A stretch of 64,000 nucleotides of DNA. It comes from Setaria digitata (taxonomy: Eukaryota > Nematoda > Chromadorea > Rhabditida > Setariidae). Shown in pieces: positions 25,104 to 36,171 of the stretch. The DNA lies in the NCBI GenBank assembly GCA_003640385.1, contig RCAB01000060.1:1-64000 (forward strand), given 5' to 3'. Position numbers and translations under genes: made by a program. Under the pieces are notes generated by a model. The model worked only from the letters and a program-made list of their open reading frames with translations. It did not search any database and was not told where the DNA came from. Positions within the stretch are counted from its first letter, which is position 1; every line of letters begins with the position of its first letter.

Positions 25104-27023
25104 ATGGTTACGATACGGTGTAGCTCTGAAATACTCCTTCGAGAGGCGGAAATATTCTGTCGACGTGCATATCGTCGTTTCTTTGGTGCAGAGAGGAAAA
25201 TTAGGCTTGCAACGCATATGCGTAATTTCCGGTGTGTATTTTTTACTTTAATATTGCTTTTTGCATAGTCTATAGAAATATCGAAAGGTATATATTCTTC
25301 ACAGAGAGGTGTATCCAGACTTCCAGCCTACGTCCATATATGGGAGACGAAATTTGTTACGGGAGGAACTGGAACGAAAAGACATGTTGGAGCGTCGTTT
25401 GCGAATAGATATTCCAGAATTTTACGTCGGTAAGTAAACTTTTTCCTCATGATCTTCAGTTCTACACAACATTGAATTTCCAGAACTTACTAAACCTTTT
25501 ACAAAAAGATGGTAGTGCTGAGCATAGTCTCAACCGATCTAACGGTCATTAAATAACAGGAGGTTATTGTATAAGGACTCTTTAGAATTAGGCCATTTGT
25601 AGTCGATATTAGCAGTTTTTTTTTTTTTTTGTTAGTCTTTCACTACTTTTTTTAAAGGTTCTATTGTTGCTGTTACTTATTCGGATAAAAAACTGGTGGG
25701 TTTGAAAAATCGGTTTTTGGGAATATGCATTAGTCGCAGATTAGAAGGGCTCAAGACTCAGTTCACATTACGGAATGTCATCGAGGGAATAGGTTTGTTG
25801 CTGCGTTTCAGTTATCATTCATAGTGTCAAAGATTTGATTATTATTGATATTCAGTAATAATTTTAAAAAATTGAAGGTGTGGAAGTTATGTATGAAATG
25901 TATACTCCAACAATTACCAAAATAGAAGTAATCAAGCTGGAAAAGCGTCTGGATGATGATTTAAGCTACTTGGTCGATGCTTATCCAGAATATAGTACAT
26001 TCAGTATGAACATGGAACCTGTATCTCATGTTGTTGGAAAACCAGTACCTGTAAATCCTTTGAAGGTTATCTTTTTACTCTGAATTACAATGCCTTTTTG
26101 GAATTCTTTGAGCTGAAAAGTTGTCTGAATAATTTCCATTAGGCAGAAGCATTATCTTTTTCTGTTTTAATGATATAAATTATTGTGTTGATAATTTGAC
26201 CAGGCCAGTGTTTCGAAAAGTACAAGGTGAAGAACAAAATTTACGATACAAAATATGTTTATGCTTAATGAAATTTCACTGATTTGAAAATTGAAGAGTT
26301 TGGCTTCTCTTTTTATAATAATTTTTTCTTAGCTATTCTGCTTGGTGTCAACTGTTCAGCAGTGTTGGATTTACTGCTTTACTTTTTAGTGGTTCAGGTA
26401 AATATTTTTTAAACTAAAGGTTAAGTTGCGTCCACCGCCATGGACAAGGAGATGGGAACTTTTTGATTACAAAGGAATAGAGGATGCATGGACTGAACAA
26501 ACTCCGTGGTATAAAAAGAAATTGAGGAAAACAAAAGTGAGTCTGCCTCTTTTTCTTGAACTGTAGGTAAAAAACATAGTTTTCGCACAACTGAAAAATC
26601 CTTTTCAGTGCCATTTAGATTCTGGTCATCTTATAGAGTTATTTTTGTGAATATAAAAAATCTTCAAGTTATTATTACTTTTCTTCAAACATGTTTTTCC
26701 TCTGACAAAGTTTGGATTTGCTTTAAAATAGAAATACCGTTTCTAGAAGTAAAATGAACATTTAGTGTCACTTAGTTGAATAATCAACTAATAAGTATAT
26801 TTAGAAAAATTTGTCGCTCGACAAGCAATAAATTTAATTCTAGCTCACCGATCTGCGTAAATATGATCTCATAGCCGATTATCGCGAAGTAATGACAGAT
26901 GTTGATGAAGAACTGGCAATTGAAGAGGAAATGCGCGATTTCGAAACCAAAAGACAGCAAGCAGGTGCAACTAAACGGAAGATACTGCGATCAGCTGAGC
27001 AATCGCGTATCAGCGATTTATAA
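25104..27023 (+). CDS. mrpl-19: Mitochondrial ribosomal protein bL19m
   Basis: The protein is a component of the large subunit of the mitochondrial ribosome. Six exons (25104-25231, 25305-25429, 25658-25792, 25878-26065, 26420-26536, 26844-27023) give 290 residues, against 292 in human MRPL19. The bL19 core is plain: [43 protein letters not shown] and [13 protein letters not shown]. The C-terminal region with [20 protein letters not shown] is typical of the mitochondrial form. The N-terminus is rich in Arg with few acids, as expected for an import signal. An in-frame stop nine bases upstream supports the chosen ATG. All junctions are GT-AG. Confidence 0.95.
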
Positions 27024-28819
27024 TTCCTTTTCTTAAAATAATACAGTCATAATAACACGAATTTAATCATCTGAATGTTACCTTGACTGATCGTGAAAAT
27101 TGCCATGAAACTGCTTTGAAAATTTTACTAGCTGAATTAAATTTTTGAAAATATCTAGGAAGATTTTCACCTGTTTCGGAAATCTGTATCATCACCGTCA
27201 TTAATTATTCTGCGTTAAAGGTGTTTGTGATTGCAGTGTAATGTCATAATCATCTTTTTCAATTACAGATAAACTTAATAGCAACTATTACCGATTTATT
27301 GGAAAACAGAAAATTTTTTGAAATTTGGAAATATTTTTCATTGACGGTAGAGTCACCTGCAACTTATTCATTTGTTAACATGGTTTCACTGGCATTTAAT
27401 TGAGTAGTAGTGGTCAGTGAACATTTGCCACAGTATTCTTAATTTGAGTATTTATTATGGTGATTCCCCATTCTAAAAAGCAAAATTTGTACGACCCCTC
27501 TTTTCAAAAAAAAAAAAAAAAATTTCGGACTGTGAGTGACCATGATATGATTGGTATTTGGGACATTTCTTAGAAGTTTCTGAATGAGAAAAAATCCTCA
27601 GTTACCAGCACTGCAACCGGAGAAAGGGAGATTTTATGATTTATCTCTTACAGGCATTCGCACATGCCTTTAGAACTCATCAACCAGGGCATTTTGCAGA
27701 GTACCGGATCCAGTATCGTTCTGTTGTAGTTTCAGTAAGGTAAAGCAGTAGTGCATGAGTTGAAAAGGACAGCTTATCGGAAACTGCATCAAGTTCACCC
27801 GTCGCTTGTTCAATATACTGTTATACGAATGACATGTCACCACAATCTCCATACCTGTCCCTCACGTCTCTAACAGTTCAAGGGGTCTACCACTGATACT
27901 CTAACAGTGGGCAACACTTGCCACTTCAGCTGCTTTCTGCTTAGGATAGAATATTTGTGACTGCTAGATGAGTGGTACCTCTAATCGCTGAATCCAGAGA
28001 CCTCAGTCGCCGGTAATTTCCTCGCTCAGAACATTCCCTTCCCCGTCATTCACGTCCCGATCCTCTTCAAGTGTATTTCGGGTCACGTGTACTTCTGGAC
28101 AGACAAACTACTCATCCGAGAAATACGAGTGCATCTGCATGTTTCTGTTTTTGAGACGGAAAGGTAAAAGATAATTGGTATGCTTATACCACCAGTAGTT
28201 TATGCCAGTGTATTTCTGTCACTTTCTGACTGAGCTAAAGACACATTTGTGAAGATGCGTGCTAGTAGATAGAGCCCGCAGTTTTCTTCAAACGGTAGGA
28301 AAGAATCCGTGAAGCAGTTCGATTCCAACATTAAATCGGTGCTAGTACTTGCCTCTCGTACCTTAACGTCTGAGAATTTTCCAGTGCGGTGAAAACCACA
28401 AGCTGTGACACCCTTCAAACTCGAGATGTAAATTCCCGACTAATTTTGGCTGTGTCATTAATTTTTCTTCGGCATATATTGATTTCTAGCTTTGATTTAG
28501 TTCTCCGTCATCACATTTCTACGTCCACGTACTTTTAGATTAAATTTCGACCGTATACTTCGTAAGAACTAAAAAGGTAAAACAGATGTGATACATGAAG
28601 TGTTTGATATTTGTTGGAAGTGGATCCTTGCAATTAAATTAATTAGCATTGAATTTACAAATTGCATGGCAGACAGACATTGACTCATATTGAGAAGCGA
28701 TTGCGTTTTAGTGTTTTATAGACCGTTATGTCCGTTCTATATTTCTTACTTCAAGTGAACTGCCCGAAGCAATCGATTCATTCTCTGTTATTTGTTTAAA
28801 ATTTTTTCTTCAAAACAGT

Positions 28820-28908
28820 GATACTGACAGCAATCCAGACGAATCAGAATCAGATTCTCTGCAATCACTCTTGCTTGGTGCACTACGAATGTTGCTCACT
28901 CTCACTTA
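28820..28908 (+). other. Possible orphan terminal exon
   Basis: After the acceptor-like CAAAACAG ending at 28819, an open frame runs to a TAG at about 28908. It reads as an acidic Ser/Asp/Glu stretch (DTDSNPDESESDSLQS) followed by a Leu-rich end (LLLGALRMLLTLT). The composition differs from the surrounding noise, but I found no partner exon and recognise no family. It could be chance. Confidence 0.2.
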
Positions 28909-30090
28909 GGGATTTGATTGTTGCGGCAGAGGCTGCTTGACGTAATTATTTACTTCTGTTTCATCGGTAAGGTTTCTTAGAATGGATGATCGTACTGCTG
29001 AGGGACTGATTTAGCGGTTAGTATCGGTGGCGACATTGTGATGTTGGACTTACCTCTGCTTCATGTGGTGAGATGGAAAGACCTTTTTAGTATTCAGATA
29101 CGAACTGGAGATGTTAGGATTTCCGAAAGGTTTCGCCGGATTTCACTTTTAATGAACCGAAAAAGTTGCCTTGCTTGATCCTATACAGTTTTTATTAAAA
29201 GGAAAATTGAACTATTACTGTGTGCATTCTTACCTTCATTTTATTCCCTTTTACAAGTTAGTCGTTCTCTTTATTTGTTTTATTTTTAAAGAAGTCAGCA
29301 TTATGGAAGAATATCTTTTCATTCCGAAAATTTTTTTCTAGTTATTTTTCTACTTTCTACTTCAAAAAACTAAAGTCGTTGTTGCAAAATTTTGAAAATG
29401 CAGTTTTGTTTGAAGAGGACTTTATTTTCAGTGCATCATTGCCACGTTTATATGATCATGCTAGTAGGAAATTGGTATAGTTTTATCGAGACTAATGATG
29501 TAGTGAAAGGTTGTACCCTTGTGCGTGGTGGATTGTTGAGCATCAATTTCAGCTGCTGACATTCTGTAAAGCTAAAAGGTGGGTTTCTATCTTGGTAAGA
29601 TATTTGTATCAGTAATCTTTAATATAATGTGACTAGCAAAAATTGAAACACAACATATGCTGTAAACATTTCCAAATTCTGTGGAAGATTTCTTGTAACA
29701 ATTCTTAATAGGGACACACAGTTACGATTCAGTGAAGTGCACGGCGAATAAAACCGTAAAGCAAAAAAATAATTCACTCTTCAAATATAAGAAAGATATT
29801 TATAAACTTAATAAGATGTACCCAATGATTGCATGGTAATATTTTTTTGGCAAATTTTGGTTTGTGGTGCATCTAGCAGGAAGAGAGGATCAATATATTG
29901 ATTTCGCAAAAATTAATATGTAGGATCAATATTGATTATTTCAATAATATTTTGTTTTTTTTTGGATGAGTCATACGGGATAGAAATCCTCTTAAGCAGC
30001 GGTAATCTTTAAAAAATAGTACTGTAAGCATGCGGTATCATGCATTATCATTTCATTTTTACTTTTTCAAAATTCTTCATTTTACTACTT

Positions 30091-30094
30091 TCAG
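30091..30094 (+). promoter_or_regulatory. Possible trans-splice acceptor before the Atos gene
   Basis: CTTTCAG ends at 30094, 35 bases before the chosen ATG. The same stretch carries an in-frame stop, so this is not an internal exon of that frame. Confidence 0.35.
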
Positions 30095-30106
30095 CAATCC
30101 TGTAAA

Positions 30107-30130
30107 ATGTTTTGTCAAAACTACCTGTGA
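30107..30130 (+). promoter_or_regulatory. Upstream ORF overlapping the Atos start codon
   Basis: An ATG at 30107 opens a seven-codon frame whose TGA at 30128-30130 overlaps the main ATG at 30130 (TGATG). If transcripts begin at the acceptor ending at 30094, this uORF is in the leader and could limit or couple translation. Confidence 0.4.
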
Positions 30131-33100
30131 TGGATTTGGGCTCGGAAGTAGCACGTTTGGTGATTAGGAGTCGTGGAGATTCAGGGTATAGCGAACGGAT
30201 GCTTCAAAGAGCTCGTGAAATCATTGAAACTGGCTCTGTGCTTTCCATACATAAGTTCATCGTACACCAACAGTGCTGTCTGAAATTCTTTTTATGCGCA
30301 GATGCTATTTTGTTCGAAGAGTGGTCGATAAAAGTTGTACCGAAAGAAAGCACTGATGAAAAGATTAGCCTTTAAATAAATAACAAAATCAAAAGAAAGT
30401 AAGGCTGGTGTGCTTGATCCTTTGTTAGCTTATGATTGTACAGAAAGCTTGAAATCTCATTTAATTACAGTAAAATGTTCGACGCTTTCCCAAACTTTGA
30501 ACTGATCTAAGCATAGGGAAATTTTATCATTTCCAGAAAAGAATTGTCGGAGTGGAATTATAAGTATGACTTTGTGTTATTTATTTCAGGTTTTGGATGC
30601 TTTGTTTTTGAAAAATGCAATACAGTCTCATTTGCATTTTTCTCAGCTTAACTCTAGGATAATTTGTAATGGAGTACAGCTACCAAAGGACTCACTTCCT
30701 TTATATAGGTTTGCTTCTGTCGTTGTTTCCATAAAGTATTCCAACTCTTTAGAATTCATTCTCTCGACATATTTCTGGGCATATCTCTTTTTGTTAACTG
30801 CTGGTAGTTGATAGAGCCTAGAGCCTACAGAAGGGTTAGAATTTTTTTAAATAATTGTAATCCATTTGCAATTGAAGTTTCTTTTAAATGATTTTTATCC
30901 TTTCTGAAGTATAACGTTTCTCCATAAGTATTTTAGAATTTCGCTGAATGGTATATGTTTGAGTGACCAGCTTAGAAATATCGAAATTCATGAATTCCCT
31001 ATTGGACGACTTAATTCCCTATCTTGTGTTTATGTAGCGGTCAAATGGAGAAAATGCGATGTCACTCCACATTTGTCGTCATGCCCTGATTCCACTAAGT
31101 AATATTTAGCATTGCTTCTAGAATTCGCGATTTCATACCCTAGAAAATCCTAAATAAAGGTCAAATCACTTTTTACAGATCGCCAAATGAGTGGCTACTG
31201 TTTTCACATATATTATCTGATGAAAGAGATTTTATCGAATCATCAGTGCCGCTTGTTTGCGAAGCAGTGAAGTGCCAACAAAGTACTGATAAAGGAAAGC
31301 TCGAATTTAAAGACGTTGGGAAAGATAACGCAGTTGCACACAGAACTTCTGATAATCACGACATAAGAATCTGTGAACAACTGTTCACAATGGGCAACCA
31401 TACTTACAAGTCATCTAATTTGCATTTTGGCCCACGACTTTGTCATTTTCTCAATTCCGGGAAGGATGTAAAAGGTAAATATGTAAACAATGTGAAAATA
31501 AAGGATATAAACTTCAAAATTTTAGTAGTGGGATACTTTTGCATTTTTTAGTAGTTGTGTACTATGTACTCATTTACTGGTTAATAGGAATATTGATTTC
31601 TTTTTTCTACTCAAATTATTCATGAGATATTTACAGTGAGAAATGAAAAGATGCTGTTGAGAAATGAAGAGACTATTAAGAAGCCTACCACGGAGAGTTT
31701 ATTACCAATATCAGAATCTCCAACAGGTAGTAGGTCTTTACTACAAGCGGTTCTTTCATCGCCTGCCTCACGACGAGAGGTTCTACCACGCCGGAGTCTT
31801 ATTGCATCAGCATTCCGCTTCATGTCAACAGCATCTAAAGCTTTCTCCAGAACGACTGGTCTACCTCTGAATTCTAGCCCTGCACCGTTCGCTCGCAATG
31901 AAACGAAATTTGTTGAAGAAGAAGGACGAAAAAGTACCGTAAATAAAGGAGGGACGAAAACTCATATTTTGCGGAAGTTAGCAGCTCATCATTTTCATAT
32001 TATATAAATCATTGTCCCTATATTCCATTTCAGTCCTATCAAAATATTGCAAGTATATTTTTCATTTTTTCAATGGAAAAACCGTTTTTTGCAAACTCGA
32101 TAACCTTCTGAATTTAATAAAAAGTGTGTTGTCCTCATATGTTAAAATGCTTCCTAATTCCAGTAGTTTTTAAGGTATGTTAAATAAGTTCCAAAATCAA
32201 ACATTCAGAGTTCTAGATGTTTCAGTATATCGATAAATAAGAAAGATAATACTGAAAGTTGCTGTGGAAATATAGGTATCAAAAAAAATGTGTCTTCAAG
32301 TAGTGGTTTACTATGCAACTTTGAGGAAAGTGCACTGAATGGCCGCTTGGATTTAGTTACGTCTTTAGACGGTTTTCGTCTTCAGATTGGTGAGTTTTTA
32401 GTTAATAATGATTGTAACTATTGAGTGTTTTCTTTTAATAATAAAAAGTTGGACCAATTGAATGATTGTTGAAAAACATTCAATTTATTTAACCAGTTAT
32501 CATTAAATTTGGGTTGTTTTGGTGTTATTAACAGAATGTCCAGTGTTCGAATTAAAAGAACAGCCTTTTTAGCAGCAAGCGATGAAACTTGTTCTCCTCA
32601 TATTACATTACCAGTTACGACTTTATTTTTTCATGTACCTGAGGATGAGGCCCCTTTACCATACATGGTTTGTTGATTGCTTTTGTCAAGAGACTCAGTG
32701 TTTACACTCCTTTCATTGTGATATAAATTGCATAATTGTTGAAAAAGTTTTTGCAATTCATTTTTTTTTTTTTTTTTTAAGAATATGAAATTGTTTAACT
32801 TTTCTGATTTTGATCATTTGCAGAGTTTTTGTTCATTGGAGAATATGCGCAAAGGTTACAGAATTCCTAGAAAAGGCATTTTGCAGGCGGTAATTATTTG
32901 CATGGATTGTGGTAGTATGAAAGTCTTCTTCAGAATCATTATAGAAGTTTTTTAGAAAGCCGATATTCATTCAAATCCCTGATATCTTCCGAAGTAGTTA
33001 ACAGTAGACTCTGCACTGAACATGCAAAATTTCATCTAGGAATAATCGCAAAAATGTCATTTTTCGATTTCGGTAATGGCATAACCGTCGTGAGAAATAC

Positions 33101-33984
33101 ACCACCTAATAGAGAATCAACAAATACCTAAGAAAAGTTGTAGAATCGCCAGTTCACTCGCAGTATTTGATGGAATGGAAAAAGTCGGTAGTTTTATGAA
33201 ATATTTTTTAATTATTAAATAGCGTGCATTAGAATATAACTGGTGCGATTTCTCCACTTTATATTTCCTGCCTTAAGAGTGCTAAGCAAAATGCATCTCA
33301 ATATCACTACTTAGTGGAATCTTTTTATTACAGGTATTGTTCAATCCTCAAGGTACTGTGGTACGAATGTTTTTAGTAAAATTTGACGTTAGCGACATGC
33401 CGCCCTCTTCACAAACTTTCCTACGACAACGTACATTTTTCATGCCCGTAGGTTGCACACAAGACGTGCGCTCTTGGCTTAAACATTTAATCCATCTAAG
33501 GTAATCACTTTGCTCCTGTTTTACTTCTTTTCAGTTGGTTATTAACAAGTTATAACCGACGAAGTGCTAAACTTCGATATTAGGCTTTCATGAAGAATCC
33601 ATTCCTGGGCTTCACTTATTCTAAATTTTTGTTCTCTTATTCATTTATTCAGATGTTTTTAAAATAATGATCTGTGTTTACAGAACTTATAAAAATATCG
33701 CCAAACTTTTGTCGTCATTATATTGTTCCTAAGGAAGCAAACTTTGTTTTTAAATTTTGCATGTTAAAAAAAGAGGTAAAGAGGTTCAATTATATATGAT
33801 TTTTTCTAGTTTGGCAACAGATCGTCGTGGTAGATTATATGTTCACACGGATATAAAGATGTTATTTTCGCAAAAAAATGAACTGGAAACGCTGAACTTT
33901 GAAATGGGAAAGGATATAATCAAATACCAACTTCAGTCTTTTACCGAAATGCCTCGGAATCCGAAATATTCGCCCCGGAAGTGA
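30130..33984 (+). CDS. ATOS: Atos (FAM214/atossa) family protein
   Basis: Atos proteins are nuclear regulators. Drosophila Atossa controls metabolic genes in invading macrophages. Ten exons: 30130-~30333, 30590-30708, 30937-31098, 31179-31474, 31637-31933, 32276-32389, 32573-32667, 32824-32889, 33334-33500 and 33810-33984, about 564 residues (ATOSB is about 540). The conserved region is clear. The DUF4210 segment reads LLCNFEESALNGRL then CSPHITLPV. The C-terminal Atos domain reads GYRIPRKGILQAVLFNPQGT, then SDMPPSSQTFLRQRTFFMPV, then GRLYVHTDIKMLFSQKN, ending EMPRNPKYSPRK. The N-terminal part (ILFEEWSIKVVP) matches the LLLERWILEPVP block of ATOSA. The end of exon 1 is uncertain, because the natural donor cuts that block short. 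A uORF overlaps the start codon. Confidence 0.9.
32761..32778 (+). repeat. Poly-T tract in Atos intron 7
   Basis: A run of 18 T lies about 45 bp before the acceptor of the short exon 32824-32889. Confidence 0.8.
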
Positions 33985-36171
33985 TTAATTGTAATTATTT
34001 AATAGAATTGCTACATAGTACCTTGGCTGGCGTTACATTATTTTTTAAAAATTTTGGTTTTGGAGCCATATGGCTTTTCTTTTTGGTCATATATTTGGCT
34101 AACGTTAGTTTTTTTTTGCTGGTTTCTGTCATCTCTTCAGCTAATTATGTTAATTTTTGTGCATTCATGTTAATTTAAATATGCCGTAAAATTCAATATT
34201 AATTAAATTAAGGATAATTTTCAGAATATAGTATTTCTTCGTGATGTACAAGGTCTTCTGTATGTTTTTTCCTTGCCATAATTTGTACATTTTGTGGTAC
34301 ATAGTTTAAATCTTTTTATTCCCTTCATTTACACCTTTCATTTCATTAAGTGATTTTCCTTAACTTTAAAGCTGAAATAGAAATATCTGTAGCTTAAGAA
34401 TGCGGAACGAATGTGTTGCTTTATTATATGTACTATATTTGCAAGGAACCGAAGTGTTCAGGAATGATGCACTTGCCGGCTTTCAGAGGGAAATAGTAAA
34501 CTGGAATTATCCGGGCAATAGTTGTGGAAGTTTGCAGGGATATAAAAAGTGATTATCAATAATTCAGCGATATACACATCCATTTCCTAGCTTACCGCCG
34601 ACATGCTGAATGCATAATTTTCTTCCGAGAGTTTCCATTCCCCTCCATCAAAAGAAAAATCTAATTCTGGGATTCTTTAGAATTGCCTATTATCTTCAGA
34701 AATTAAGGGAAAAAATGAAATGAAAATGCAAGGTAAGTAAGGAAGAAGTCAAGAAAAAGCGTTCTTATTATTCCGATTTCGTTTTCATTTGGAAAATAAG
34801 GTATGCTTCACTGTATACCACTGAGGACTCATAACCTTTATCATTATCGTTGACGTTTTCTGTGAATATATTGTTGTGATGACAAGAAGTACAGCTCAAT
34901 GGAAGTGGTTTGTCTATTTCCAAATGCAAAGAAATACTCTATCTAGTTCTAAATGTTATGGATAATGCAATAAACAACCTCCGTTTGCTATCGTCCAAAC
35001 ACTTTTCATATTCTGGCATCATCTCTCGGAGTCCCTGCTGGAGGTGGTGGTTGAAAAATGCCGTAAAACTGCGAATTTCACAGCGACCAACAATGGCTAT
35101 GTAATGTAGGCCATAGATTGGTTCCAGAAGAATTTCAAGTAGGATGTGAGGTGGATAGTTTAGTTGTTATTGCTTGTAGACCTTAGTAAGGACAGTAGGA
35201 CAATGATCGGATTGGATCAGAAATGCTTTTTGACAGAAATTATCATTGGGAGGCAAGGGATCGTTCTAGACCGCAGCCGCACTCGATTTAATCTGGGAGA
35301 TTGTCCGAAGCTGTGAAGTTTATAGAATCAAATTCTATTTCTAGCAAAACTTATCATTTATTCTTTATTTTTCCACTGCCTGAACATATACTGGCACATT
35401 AGTACTGCTGGAGTTGTTTTACTTTATAGTTGAATTCACTAAACAAATCATATTCTTTGCACAATGCATTTGTTACTTTATTATTCTGTGATCTATAAAT
35501 CTCTATTAAACATTCCGTTACTGCGTAATCGGAAATACAATGTACTCCGATATCTTCATCTTTGTGCACGTATGTAAAAATGTTTTCTCTTCAGCTTGTT
35601 TCTTTAATTTTATCTTTGATATGACAGTTTATTTCTCCTATTAAGCGTGAAGCGTGTTTTTCCTTTTCCTTTTACAAAAACGAATATAGTTTACAGTTCC
35701 TCCGTATCAAGGCTGAACTGTGAGCTTGCAACATAGGGACGAGGATGGAAGAGATGTTATAACAGCAGCTTCAAGTTGAAGTGTAAATATGAAGTACCAT
35801 ACAGGGTTCGTAGATGAAAATGTTTACCAGTACTACGAAATGAATTCGAGAATTTATCTTTTCCAATTGTATATTAGTTGGATGGTGATATGTAAATTCG
35901 GTATTGCTAACTATCAGCTGACTATGCTGTACTCGTTATGCGAAGTAACGATTGAGACAACAAAGGGTTCTTCACAAGAAATTAGAATCATAAGTGTAGA
36001 TAATTGTTTGAATCTCGGTGATGAAAATGTGTACAGTGCACATATGTAACATGTAATGCAACTGATTCACATGTCTCAGTTGACTACGGAGTTCATTATA
36101 AGTTGGCTGCGTCGTACCTCCGCAAATCAGGTGTTATTTTGATTGAGTTGGAACTTATTAGGTTTATCAAG
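33985..36171. other. Intergenic region Atos gene / riok-1
   Basis: No coding segment is supported. The open frames here (up to about 86 codons) have no recognisable features. The last bases carry a likely trans-splice acceptor for riok-1. Confidence 0.55.
36153..36161 (+). promoter_or_regulatory. Possible trans-splice acceptor before riok-1
   Basis: ACTTATTAG ends at 36161, ten bases before the ATG at 36172. Confidence 0.4.

Larger units (their letters stand above)
27024..30129. other. Intergenic region mrpl-19 / Atos gene
   Basis: A 3.1 kb stretch without a gene I can support. The part from about 27600 to 28450 is richer in G and C than its flanks but has no consistent exon chain. One acceptor-bounded open segment at about 28820-28908 looks coding and is listed separately. 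An A run lies at about 27508-27522. Confidence 0.5.

Noticed and set aside
32540..32572. Upstream acceptor choices for Atos exon 7
   Set aside because: AACAG, CCAG and GAACAG sites upstream either shift into a stop or add residues not in the family. TTTTTAG at 32572 reproduces the human spacing.
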